Positions 1 through 8,252 of a DNA stretch of 20,012 nt are shown here, piece by piece. The first letter of the stretch is position 1; the number at the start of each line of letters is the position of its first letter. The position numbers were made by a program, and so were the translations under genes. Source of the DNA: JBNLBT01 sp050303435 (GTDB taxonomy: Bacteria; Pseudomonadota; Gammaproteobacteria; Xanthomonadales; Marinicellaceae). Where the stretch lies: positions 1 to 20,012 of the forward strand of contig JBNLBT010000062.1 of assembly GCA_050303435.1 (NCBI GenBank). The letters are read 5' to 3'. Under the pieces are notes generated by a model that was not told the DNA's origin, searched no databases, and saw nothing but the letters and a program-made list of their open reading frames with translations.

Positions 1-3000
1 GGCTGGCCCAACGCGTCGTAGTGATACACCACGGCGACGCGGGCATCGCCCTGGGTGTCCAGTGACAGGCCCCAGCCGGGTTCGTCGACGTCGTACCACA
101 GCCCGGTCATTGGCATGTGCACCGCCTGTTCGCTGAACATGAGCTTCTCGATTCGGCGCTGGCCGCTGTGTCCATCCAGTTGCCAGAATAAATCCGCCGT
201 GCGCGGATCAGAGAAGTCGATGCGCACTTCGCCGACTTCACTGGCGCTGGCCGTGTTGTTTTGCGCGTCCCATTGCATGCGCAGCAACGGCGCCTGCCAG
301 TGCTGCTGCATGGGTCCGCTGGCCAGATACCAGCGCGGCGTGCCGTCGGCGGCGTGGGTGTACCACACGGCGGACAGATTCGCCCCGCTGATTTCAATGT
401 CCCAGCCGCTGCCGTTGCGGTCCGGGTCGTACCACAGGCCGGTGGCCGGCCTGAATTGACTGGAGCTTGCATCGGCCGGGTCCGAACCCTGCGCCAATTC
501 CAGCCCATTGAACACGCCATCGCCGTCGCGGTCCAGCGCCACGCGCGGCCCGCTGCCCCAGGGCACACAGGTCAGCACGGCCGGTTCAGCCGCGTCTTCG
601 ATCAGTGCATCCAGGGCGTCCAGCGGCGCATCGGCTGAACCGTCGTCGGCACGCCAGCGGCCGGACTCGCGGTGCAGCAGCCACTGCCGTTCAATGTCGT
701 CAATTTGCGCGGTCAGCACCAGATCGCATTCCGGCACCGGCTCGGTCACCCGCGCGCGTTCGATCAGCAATTGCAGGCGCGCTTCGGCGGCGGCTGAGCG
801 CTCGGCGGTGATGTCCAGCTGTTGCCCCAGAATCGGCGCAGACTCGCTGGGAAAAACGAAGAGAAACTCTTTCAACTGCGCGGTTAAATGGTTGGACACG
901 CCGAATTCAGCGAACAGCGCGTTGACGCTGGTGGCGCCGTTGTGATTGAAGGCGAAGCCGCGGATCTGGTCGCGTGGAAAGGCCGAACCGGTGGTGAACA
1001 GACCGATCTTGCGGTATTGGTCGCGAAAATGCGGAATCTTGAAATCTTTTTCGCCGGGCTGGTCGTTGAATGCCATTTGCCCGGTGGTGCCGAACACGCC
1101 GGCGGCCGGATCAATGGGGTGACAGGTGGCGCAAATTTCTCGCACGCCGTTGCTGCGCAGCACGCCGCGGTGATACAACTCCGCGCCGGCCTGCTGCTGT
1201 TCGGTCAGACCGTTGTCGAGCCGACGCAAGGGGTTGGGCGGGTGCGTCAGTTGCAGGGCGAAATCGGTGAATTTCTGCATATCGGCCGCGCTCAAGGGTT
1301 CAGTGCGCGCCAGCAGCGAGGTGAACGCTTCATTGAACTCCTTGAAGGCGGCCGCTTCCAGTGTCTCATCGCCGCTGCGCATCGCACCGCTGCGGTCTCC
1401 GCGCCAGTGCATCGGACCGTGGCGCGGCAAACCGCGCAAGGTCTGCGTGGTCATCGGGCCTTTCATCGGATGAAAGCGGTGCGACAACCCCGGGTGACCG
1501 GCGCTTTGCGGGTGGTAGTCGTTGACCACCGGCTGCACCGCGCCGTCCGGATCGCCCAGGTCCCAGGCCAAGGCGTCGTTGTCGCCAAAGATGTGACAGC
1601 TGGCGCAGGCGTCGTTGCCGAAGCCTGAAGTCAATGTGGCGTTGTACAGGAACGGCCGGCCTGCGGTGACGCTGGGCGGCTCGGGGTTGTGCATGCGCAG
1701 GTGGCTGTGTTCATTAAAAGCGTCGATGTCGACCACCGAAACACCGTTGTCAAAGCGGGTGTGCACATACACACGTCGGCGCTGCGCGTCGATGACCAGA
1801 CCGCTGGGGCCACCGCCGGTGAGCAGCAGGTGGTCGGCGGGGTCGGGCTGAATTTCACCGCTGCGCAATGCCGCCACCGACAGGCGCACCAGTTTATCCG
1901 AGCCGAAGGCCACCAGATACAGCGTCTGGCCGTCTTCACTGAATTGCATTTGCAAGGGCATGAACAGACTTTTGTCCAGGGTTTCAGGCCGGTCGGGCTG
2001 CCGTTCATCGGCCAGGTGGCTGTTGAGATCGGTGTGCTGCACGCCGTCCTCAGCGACCACGCTGATGCGCGAGGCGGTCAGGCGGCCCTTGAGGCTGCCG
2101 GTGCCGCGGCGGTTTTCGCCGGCGAAGCGGATCGGGTTGTTGGCCTCCAGATTGCTGACAAACACTTCGCCCGTGTGCGGGTGCACGGCCATGGAAAACA
2201 GCACCGTGCCCACGCCAGCCACGGCGCGCTTCTGAGTGGCCGGGCTGGCCATGGCGTCGATTTCGAAGACGTCCTGATCCGGCAGCCTGAGGCCGACCAG
2301 GGCATCGTATGAGCGGTTCAGTTCATCCACCCAGTGCTGGCCGTTGTGTTGCACGATCAGACCGGTGTTGGGTTCGGCGACGCCGTCGTCGCTGGCGTTG
2401 GGCGGGGCCTTGGGCACACCGGCGATGGCGGCCGGCGGCAACACCGTGGTGCGGTTGCCGGATTTGAAAATGCCGGCGTACACGCGCGCGCCATCGGCGC
2501 TGCGCGCCAGCGCACGCGGTGCATCGCCGAACAGTGTGATGATTTGCAGCGGACTGCCGCCCGGCTGCGCCCCGGGTGCATCGGCATCAAACACCCAGAT
2601 TTTGGCGCGGCCAATGCCGGGGGTGAGGTTTTGCGGGTCTTCGGGGCTGTTCTGTCCGCGGTGGGCGGTGCTCACGTACACGTGCCTCAGGTCCGGGCCG
2701 GCAAACACCAGGTCGGCCGGTTCATCGCCCACCCAGAGGGTGTTGACAACGCGCGCCGGCTGGCTGGAGACGTCGATCACACTGAGACTGTCGGACAGGT
2801 GGTTGACCACCCACAGTTGCGTCTCATCCGGATTCAATGCCAGCGCCACCGGTTCCAATCCCACCGGCACCGATTGTACGTGGTGCAAACCGGCGTGCGA
2901 GGCCGCAAAAATTTCAACCCGTGCATCGGGGGTGTTGGTGACGTACAAAAATTGACCGTCGCTGCGCAGCGCCAGCGGTCGGGTCTGACCGCTTTCAAAC

Positions 3001-3137
3001 AGCACGTAATCGCGCCCAGCCGGGGGCGCATTGTCCTCTGCCCTGGACAGAGAGATTGCGCACACCAGCCACCCCAGCAGCGTCAGAAACAGCGCCGCTG
3101 AGCGGGGTTTTGGGGCGTGCTGTGCCTGTGATCCCAT
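1..3137 (-). CDS. Exported YVTN-type beta-propeller / di-CxxCH cytochrome c protein with GLWYD repeats (3' end beyond the left edge)
   Basis: The minus-strand frame stays open from ATG 3137 to the window edge, giving at least 1045 residues, so the stop lies outside. Residues 1-33 form a signal peptide with a long hydrophobic core ending in SRA. Residues about 40-495 read as a beta-propeller of the YVTN kind (FLYVTN, LWVVNHLSDSLSVID, QTLYLVAF, RRVYVHTRFDNGVSVVDID). Two haem c motifs follow, CASCH at 511-515 and CATCH at 669-673, with TQTLRGL and GPMHWRGDR between them, as in exported di-haem peroxidase-like proteins. DRDGDG at 869-874 looks like a calcium-binding loop. Two repeats begin TGLWYD at 899 and 1011, with WYxHAADG-type text between. 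A periplasmic or cell-surface redox role is inferred; no substrate can be named. The next ATG upstream (3147) is in a frame that stops after 20 codons, so 3137 is the start. Confidence 0.9.
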   Translation of the reverse strand, partial: MGSQAQHAPKPRSAALFLTLLGWLVCAISLSRAEDNAPPAGRDYVLFESGQTRPLALRSDGQFLYVTNTPDARVEIFAASHAGLHHVQSVPVGLEPVALALNPDETQLWVVNHLSDSLSVIDVSSQPARVVNTLWVGDEPADLVFAGPDLRHVYVSTAHRGQNSPEDPQNLTPGIGRAKIWVFDADAPGAQPGGSPLQIITLFGDAPRALARSADGARVYAGIFKSGNRTTVLPPAAIAGVPKAPPNASDDGVAEPNTGLIVQHNGQHWVDELNRSYDALVGLRLPDQDVFEIDAMASPATQKRAVAGVGTVLFSMAVHPHTGEVFVSNLEANNPIRFAGENRRGTGSLKGRLTASRISVVAEDGVQHTDLNSHLADERQPDRPETLDKSLFMPLQMQFSEDGQTLYLVAFGSDKLVRLSVAALRSGEIQPDPADHLLLTGGGPSGLVIDAQRRRVYVHTRFDNGVSVVDIDAFNEHSHLRMHNPEPPSVTAGRPFLYNATLTSGFGNDACASCHIFGDNDALAWDLGDPDGAVQPVVNDYHPQSAGHPGLSHRFHPMKGPMTTQTLRGLPRHGPMHWRGDRSGAMRSGDETLEAAAFKEFNEAFTSLLARTEPLSAADMQKFTDFALQLTHPPNPLRRLDNGLTEQQQAGAELYHRGVLRSNGVREICATCHPIDPAAGVFGTTGQMAFNDQPGEKDFKIPHFRDQYRKIGLFTTGSAFPRDQIRGFAFNHNGATSVNALFAEFGVSNHLTAQLKEFLFVFPSESAPILGQQLDITAERSAAAEARLQLLIERARVTEPVPECDLVLTAQIDDIERQWLLHRESGRWRADDGSADAPLDALDALIEDAAEPAVLTCVPWGSGPRVALDRDGDGVFNGLELAQGSDPADASSSQFRPATGLWYDPDRNGSGWDIEISGANLSAVWYTHAADGTPRWYLASGPMQQHWQAPLLRMQWDAQNNTASASEVGEVRIDFSDPRTADLFWQLDGHSGQRRIEKLMFSEQAVHMPMTGLWYDVDEPGWGLSLDTQGDARVAVVYHYDALGQ

Positions 3138-3163
3138 GCGGTCATACGAAATAATTCATAGAT

Positions 3164-3192
3164 ATCATATCAGCCGGTGGCGCGTTGCACAA
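3164..3192 (-). promoter_or_regulatory. Probable sigma70-type promoter of the cytochrome/beta-propeller gene
   Basis: On the minus strand a -35-like TTGTGC (3192-3187) is followed by exactly 17 bases and a -10-like TATGAT (3169-3164), about 27 bases before the ATG at 3137. The -10 sits inside the 11-base palindrome GATATCATATC (3161-3171), which could be an operator half-site pair or chance AT-rich symmetry. Support is from sequence match only. Confidence 0.5.
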
Positions 3193-3224
3193 GCGATGGC
3201 GCCCGGTGGCGTTGGCTGGACTCT

Positions 3225-3782
3225 TCAGTCCGACGGCAAGGCACTGAGTATTTGTCTGAAACCGTCCACATTGGCGGCCAGGTCCTCATCGGCGCACTGC
3301 ACAATCAGGAACAGGGATTGCTGGTCCGAATCGATGCGGTAGTAATGCCGCTGATGCGGCAATTCGATGCCCAACACGTGCAATGTGAACTGCTCGCGCA
3401 CGCCGGCACGGCCGGGAAACACGGCCGCATCCTGCACCGCCTCAAAGCGCACGTTGCTGACGTGACCCAGGGCCAGTGAAGCGGCAAATTGCTGCGCGAA
3501 GGCCTGCGCCTGGGACAGCACGCTTGGCGAGTCAGGCGGGGTGCTGAAGCGCTGGGCAATCAACAGCCCGTCGTGCGGTGATTCAACGATCACGGTGTGA
3601 ATGCCGTCGGCCGTTGAATCCTCGGTGATCTGCCAGTCGGCAGGCGGGGCGATGCCCAGCGAGTTTTTTTGTTGTATGGCTGCGGCGCTGGCCGCGGGTG
3701 CTGGGGCTTGTTGCGGTGCACCCGACGCGGACCCCATCAACAGCGTCAGCCACAAGGCGGTGGTCAGCATCCGTGTGTGCAT
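3225..3782 (-). CDS. Small exported protein of unknown function, possibly DcrB/PsbP-fold
   Basis: 185 residues. The chosen ATG at 3782 gives MHTRMLTTALWLTLLMGSASGA, a clear signal peptide probably cleaved after SGA, and is preceded by GGAGACAGGA. An upstream in-frame start at 3872 would bury the signal peptide behind 30 unlikely residues. An Ala/Pro/Gln-rich linker follows, then about 130 residues with the pattern APPADWQIT, VIVESPHDGLLIAQRF, HYYRIDSDQQSLFLIVQC and a closing helix DGFRQILSALPS. That layout (beta-rich body, last helix with a hydrophobic F-x-x-I-x-x-S) recalls DcrB/PsbP-like periplasmic proteins, but no signature proves it. It lies 87 bases upstream of the large cytochrome gene on the same strand, yet both have their own promoter-like sequences, so co-transcription is only possible. 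Confidence 0.8.
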   Translation of the reverse strand: MHTRMLTTALWLTLLMGSASGAPQQAPAPAASAAAIQQKNSLGIAPPADWQITEDSTADGIHTVIVESPHDGLLIAQRFSTPPDSPSVLSQAQAFAQQFAASLALGHVSNVRFEAVQDAAVFPGRAGVREQFTLHVLGIELPHQRHYYRIDSDQQSLFLIVQCADEDLAANVDGFRQILSALPSD

Positions 3783-3812
3783 GTCCTGTCTCCGAACGGT
3801 GAATTGCGATCC

Positions 3813-3841
3813 AGAATAGCACCCCGGATCACCCCGGTCAA
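3813..3841 (-). promoter_or_regulatory. Strong-looking sigma70-type promoter of the small exported protein
   Basis: Minus strand TTGACC (3841-3836), 17-base spacer, then TATTCT (3818-3813) preceded by TG-C, an extended -10. The predicted start near 3806 leaves a leader of about 24 bases with a good ribosome site before ATG 3782. A second copy of TTGACCGGG lies just upstream (around 3845-3853). Confidence 0.65.
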
Positions 3842-4208
3842 TGGCCCGGTCAAGCGGCGGTGCATGCAGCAATATCTCGCCGCTGCAAAGCGTTCATTGA
3901 ATTGCGCATCGAATAAACCATTCGGTCAATGTTTGCGTGGTACTCTGAGAAAAATTGAATATAAACAATGGGATGCAATGCACGCCACTGAGTTCAATTT
4001 TGTGACCCATGTATAAATTTCCGCATGAATCCTGAGGCTATAATCGCACTGGAAGTTGATCCGGTTGAGGGTTGACTGGGTGCAGCCAATTGACACCATC
4101 AAACCAATAATGGTGACTGATTGCACGGCGAAATGAATTTTGTTTCAAGTCGTGTTCATTGCAGAGGAGAGGGCGGCAAATACCGACACTCGATTTTGGA
4201 ACGGGGTT
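3842..4208. other. AT-richer intergenic region between divergent genes
   Basis: About 365 bases without a convincing gene. Short open frames here have no ribosome site and no recognisable protein. On the plus strand a perfect TATAAT lies at 4039-4044, but the sequence 16-18 bases upstream (AATTTC and neighbours) is a poor -35. If used, it would give the metallophosphoesterase mRNA a leader of about 158 bases. The base composition falls noticeably compared with the region before 3800 and stays lower into the next gene. Confidence 0.5.
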
Positions 4209-6353
4209 ATGCAAACGAAATTTCTATTATTATTTGGGCTGCTTTTCAGTGGTCCCACGCATTCTTTTTCCTTCATAGTCTTCGGTGACTTTAACGGTGG
4301 GGGTTGTGACCGCAATGACCGGGTGGCCCGCATCATTGAAAAAATGAGTCAGGAAGAAGGCATCGATTTTTACCTTTCAACGGGTGATCTGATCGATGGC
4401 TTTGCCAATGGCGATGGTCAAATCACCAGTTGTTTTGCCACCGATCCGGCCACCGTGAACGGTCTGGGCTGCGAACCCGGTGTGGACAACGGCAACATGC
4501 GTGCATTGTTGGCCCCATTGATGTCCAAACCGCCGGCGGCCGGTTTGCAGTTTTCTTTTTATCCGGTCATCGGCAACCACGACGACAATTGGGGCAGTGG
4601 CTGGTATCCCAGTCCCTGCAACGATGGCATCTGTGATCTGTTGCACATCGCGGGCGAAGACGATGCCGACATGATTGCTCGATTCATCAACGATCATGAA
4701 CCGGGGGATGTGTGTTCTTTGGATGCCAATCAGTCTTCGCATTCAAACAGCTTTTACTATGCCTTTGCACATCAGAACGCCTACTTCATTGTACTCAGGC
4801 AAAACAACGACAGTTTTGGCATGCTCTCGTGCAATAACCTGCCTTCGTCCCACTCCAGCTGCGCAGATTACTGCACCGATCCGGCCTTGTTCGATGATTT
4901 TCTGCGCAACGACCGTTGCTACTCGGTGGAACAATATGACTGGCTGCGCGGGCAATTGACACACGCCAATGACAACAACTATGAACACATTTTTGTGTTT
5001 GGTCACGCCCCCTTGCTGGGCAGCGGAGAGAATCATGGCGCCACTCACGGGGCGGATCAAATCCGGGCTTTGCTGGAAAGTCAGCATGTGGACATTTATT
5101 TCAATGGTCACAATCACGCCTATGAGCGCACCGCCCAGGTGCGCAACAACGCACTGGATGACAGCGGCACCGCTTACATCACTGTCGGAGTCGCCGGTGC
5201 CCTGACCGACACCAATCTGACCGACTGGTTTACTGCGGCCACCTATCGCCTGTGGACCAGCAATTATGCTGATACTGAGAAAATGGCCACCTATTTGATT
5301 GTCACCGTCGAAGACGGGAACGTGTCGGGTCAGGTCAAGTCCCTGGGCGTCAACCAACCGACCGATGTGGTTGATGCGTTCGATTATTCAGCCACGGCGG
5401 GCGAAGATCTGATTTATCTCAACGGTTTCGAGACCAGCTTGGTTCCGGTGATTGCCGGTTGCGAAATCTTGCCACAGGACAACCTGTGGAACACCCCCAT
5501 TGACAGTCATCCGGTGCACCCCAACAACAGCAATTACCTGAACAGTCTGGGTCTGAGTACGCCGCTGCACGCAGATTTTGGCACCACCTGGCAAGGCGTT
5601 GACATCGGCATTCCATACAACATCATCGAAACGGATCAATCGCTCACGCCGATCGAGTTGCTGTACTGGGATGAAAGTGATCTGGGTGATCCCTCTTGCA
5701 ACACCAGTGGACAAAATAACATCGGTTGTTATCCGATACCTGTGAACCCGAACATCGAGGGTGGCAGCGATGATCACATCTTAATGTTGCAAAAGCAGAC
5801 CTGCCTGCTGTATGAATTATTTAACGCCGAACAGGATGGCAGCGGTCAATGGACCGGAGGATCTGGTGCAATTTGGGACCTGTCCCTGAATCAGCAGCGC
5901 CCGTTGGACTGGACTTCAGCCGATGCCTCCGGTCTGGCCATTCTGCCGGGTTTGATTCGCTATGATGAAGTGCACACAGAAGGTGAAATCAAGCACGCCA
6001 TACGCTTCACGCACAATGACATACAGGCTGGATACATTCTGCCCGCCACACACTCTGACGGCGGGGGAGGCCAGGATCCAAACAAACCGCCGATGGGCTT
6101 GCGCCTGAGGCTCAAATCTTCAGTGGACATCGACGGGTTTGATCCAACGGTTCAGGTGATCCTCAGGGCAATGAAGAAATATGGCATTGTGCTGACCGAC
6201 ACCGGCGGTTCCATGTTCATTTCCGGAGAACACCATGATCTGTGGAACGACGGGATATTGGCTCAACTGGGCCAGTTGAGTGCGGGAGATTTTGAGGCGG
6301 TCTACACCGGCGATGTCATACCTTATCCATCCACACGGGGTGCAGAACAGTGA
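4209..6353 (+). CDS. Exported calcineurin-like metallophosphoesterase fused to a second conserved domain
   Basis: 714 residues from ATG 4209, chosen because it opens a signal peptide (MQTKFLLLFGLLFSGPTHSFS) and is preceded by GGAACGGGG; a TTG at 4140 would prepend 23 residues and hide it. The N-terminal half (about 22-375) carries metallophosphoesterase motifs in order: FGDF (D27), STGDLIDG (D60), GNHDD (N123-H124), FGHAP (H266) and GHNHAYER (H301, H303), the purple acid phosphatase-like arrangement for a two-metal centre. Residues 402-408 read IYLNGFE, a motif that elsewhere ends proteins. A separate domain then runs from about 418 to 705, opening with CEILPQDNLWNTPID and including IEGGSDDHILML, GSGAIWDLS, LPGLIRYDEV, HAIRF, PPMGLRLRLK and VQVILRAMKKYGI. 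I remember this pattern from uncharacterised secreted bacterial proteins and cannot assign a reaction. Activity on phosphoesters outside the cytoplasm is inferred. GC is lower than in the flanks. Confidence 0.88.
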   Translation: MQTKFLLLFGLLFSGPTHSFSFIVFGDFNGGGCDRNDRVARIIEKMSQEEGIDFYLSTGDLIDGFANGDGQITSCFATDPATVNGLGCEPGVDNGNMRALLAPLMSKPPAAGLQFSFYPVIGNHDDNWGSGWYPSPCNDGICDLLHIAGEDDADMIARFINDHEPGDVCSLDANQSSHSNSFYYAFAHQNAYFIVLRQNNDSFGMLSCNNLPSSHSSCADYCTDPALFDDFLRNDRCYSVEQYDWLRGQLTHANDNNYEHIFVFGHAPLLGSGENHGATHGADQIRALLESQHVDIYFNGHNHAYERTAQVRNNALDDSGTAYITVGVAGALTDTNLTDWFTAATYRLWTSNYADTEKMATYLIVTVEDGNVSGQVKSLGVNQPTDVVDAFDYSATAGEDLIYLNGFETSLVPVIAGCEILPQDNLWNTPIDSHPVHPNNSNYLNSLGLSTPLHADFGTTWQGVDIGIPYNIIETDQSLTPIELLYWDESDLGDPSCNTSGQNNIGCYPIPVNPNIEGGSDDHILMLQKQTCLLYELFNAEQDGSGQWTGGSGAIWDLSLNQQRPLDWTSADASGLAILPGLIRYDEVHTEGEIKHAIRFTHNDIQAGYILPATHSDGGGGQDPNKPPMGLRLRLKSSVDIDGFDPTVQVILRAMKKYGIVLTDTGGSMFISGEHHDLWNDGILAQLGQLSAGDFEAVYTGDVIPYPSTRGAEQ

Positions 6354-6394
6354 AAAATTGTTGTTGAAAATGATTGCATGGAGGCGCGTTTGGC

Positions 6395-6425
6395 TGCGTG
6401 CCCTGTGTGACCCCGAAGGCACGCA
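6395..6425. other. Hairpin downstream of the metallophosphoesterase gene
   Basis: TGCGTGCC (6395-6402) and GGCACGCA (6418-6425) form a perfect 8-bp stem with a 15-base loop. No T-run follows on either strand, so it is not a classical intrinsic terminator; mRNA 3'-end protection is possible. The rest of the 288-base gap 6354-6641 shows no gene. A TACAAT at 6569-6574 might be a -10 for the next gene, but no -35 at the right distance is visible. Confidence 0.4.
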
Positions 6426-6641
6426 TCAAGCGCACTGTGGTGGTCAAATTGACCTCATCCAGTCGGCGAATCTGCGGTCCTGCTCATTGCCGTGACTGAC
6501 CACGGTGAGCGGCCCGGTTTTGCGTTGCTCACAGCAATCTTTACACCCGAAGACGGCCCTGCCCACGTTACAATGTGGCGATGGACCCGGTCGCGTGTGC
6601 ACACGCTGGGACCGGAATGCAGCTGATGTGGAGCAAAAGGG

Positions 6642-8252
6642 TTGGAACAACAAGACGAACAACAGCACAAACCGGCGGTGTACCGCAGCAAGGATTTGCG
6701 CCTGCACGCGGTGACTTTGCAGGTCACCTGCGGCGGGCGCGATGTGGGTTTGCCGAATTTGTCGCGGCGCCTGTTGCTGGCTTTGCTGGAAGCCGCGCCC
6801 GCGGCGATTTCGGTGGATCGGCTGATGCAGCAGGTGTGGGGCGATGTGCAGGTCAGTCCGGAGACCCTCACTCAACGCATTGCCTTGTTGCGCAAGGCCC
6901 TCAGCGGTCACTGCAAAGACGCGGCGCACTGCATCGAAAGCGTGCGCAATTATGGCTACCGCTGGTTGTGGCCGGTGCAGCAGGTGCCCGAGTCCTCTGC
7001 GGTGCAGGCGCCCCGCCGTGCCCTGTGGTTGAGCCTGAGCGCTGCGGCCTTGCTGTTGTTGCTTCTGGGGTCTGCGCTGATTTGGCGACACAGCCGCGGC
7101 GATGAAACGGCGCAAAGTCCACCCGGTGCCGCGTTTCAGGCCGAAGACCTCAGTGCACAGGCCTGGCGTTATCTGGACAAACACGACGCGCCCAGCAATC
7201 GCCTGGCCATTGACTTGTTTCGGCAATCGTTGGCGATGCGCGAAGGTCAGGTCAATGCGTTGACCGGTCTGTCGATCGCCCTGTCGCACGCGGTGACCAA
7301 GTTCAACGGCTCAGATGAATGGCTAGAAGAGGCCGGTCAGTTGGCGCGCGCGGCGATTGACCTGTCACCGGATCACGCCCAGGCCTGGGCCGCGTTGGCC
7401 TTCAAGTACGACGCCGACGGCGACATCGACGGGGCCATTCCCTTGTATGAAAAAGCCGCGCAGCTGGCCCCCGGCAACAGCTCAACCATCAGTTCTCTGG
7501 CCTATCTTTACGCGGTCAAGGGGCGCCTCGTGGAGGCTTTGCGATTGAGTGTTGAGGTGTTGGGCACGCAGCAGCGGTACGGCGATTTGCAGATCGCCCA
7601 GATACTCGAGCTGCTGGGGTTTCAGGCGCTGGCTGAGCAGTGGTATCGCAAAGCCGATGCGCTGTTCCCGGACAGCGTGTTCGCCACGCACTTGCGCGCC
7701 CGATACCATCTGTCTCACAATCAGCCGGGGCAGGCTCAGGCGGTCATCGATGCCGCACTGGCGCGTGGCATCGTGCGACCGGAGCTGATGGTTTTGAATG
7801 GCATCCTGGCGCTGCACGCCGGGCAGGCCTCGGCGGCTTTGCCGTGGTTTCAACGCGCCGTTGAAATCAATCCGCAAGACGCCGAGGCCGCGGTCTGGCT
7901 GTGGACCCAGCGTCCGTGCAGTGAACGCAGCGCGGCCGAGCGCGAAGCCTTTCGTGTCCACTGGTTCAGCGGCGCCATGCGCTGGCCTGAACAATGGGTT
8001 CTTTTGGCCCTGGTTGAACAGCACTGCGGACACACAGCAGCGGCCATCGAGGCCTTGCAGGAAGCCCATTCGCGTGGTCATCTGAACCACCGCTGGCTGG
8101 AAAAACTGCCCACCTTTGCCGGCCTGATGCAAACGCCCGCGTTCTTGGCGGTGTTGGAACGCATGCAAAACACGGCCCGCACACAACGTCAGCAAATCAT
8201 CGAAGCCGACTGGTTGCCGGCTTCGTTTCTTGACCCTCAGTCGGGCGACTGA
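6642..8252 (+). CDS. CadC/ToxR-like transmembrane transcription regulator with C-terminal TPR-like repeats
   Basis: 536 residues. The start is TTG 6642, placed 8 bases after GGAG (6630-6633); no in-frame ATG precedes the domain. Residues about 17-108 form an OmpR/PhoB-type winged helix (LSRRLLLALLEAAPAAIS, DRLMQQVWGDVQVSPETL, QRIALLRKALS, VRNYGYRW). One transmembrane segment lies at about 128-148 after a basic APRR, so the DNA-binding part faces the cytoplasm. The remainder, presumed periplasmic, has helical TPR-like units such as AIDLSPDHAQAWAALAFKYD, AIPLYEKAAQLAPGNSS and ALPWFQRAVEINPQDAEA. The family uses such a domain to sense a signal or protein partner and act directly on promoters. 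The signal and targets are unknown. The last 16 bases overlap the convergent hydrolase gene. Confidence 0.9.
   Translation: MEQQDEQQHKPAVYRSKDLRLHAVTLQVTCGGRDVGLPNLSRRLLLALLEAAPAAISVDRLMQQVWGDVQVSPETLTQRIALLRKALSGHCKDAAHCIESVRNYGYRWLWPVQQVPESSAVQAPRRALWLSLSAAALLLLLLGSALIWRHSRGDETAQSPPGAAFQAEDLSAQAWRYLDKHDAPSNRLAIDLFRQSLAMREGQVNALTGLSIALSHAVTKFNGSDEWLEEAGQLARAAIDLSPDHAQAWAALAFKYDADGDIDGAIPLYEKAAQLAPGNSSTISSLAYLYAVKGRLVEALRLSVEVLGTQQRYGDLQIAQILELLGFQALAEQWYRKADALFPDSVFATHLRARYHLSHNQPGQAQAVIDAALARGIVRPELMVLNGILALHAGQASAALPWFQRAVEINPQDAEAAVWLWTQRPCSERSAAEREAFRVHWFSGAMRWPEQWVLLALVEQHCGHTAAAIEALQEAHSRGHLNHRWLEKLPTFAGLMQTPAFLAVLERMQNTARTQRQQIIEADWLPASFLDPQSGD

Noticed and set aside
888..3101. Several plus-strand open frames of 150-255 codons
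   Set aside because: They lie antisense to the cytochrome/beta-propeller gene, whose minus-strand frame is continuous and rich in recognisable motifs; the plus-strand translations are not.
3926..4126. Small minus-strand open frame in the intergenic region before the metallophosphoesterase
   Set aside because: No ribosome site, no recognisable protein pattern, and it lies in AT-rich DNA with promoter-like sequence.
4140..4208. TTG start at 4140 for the metallophosphoesterase
   Set aside because: It has no ribosome site and would put 23 polar residues before an otherwise standard signal peptide starting at 4209.
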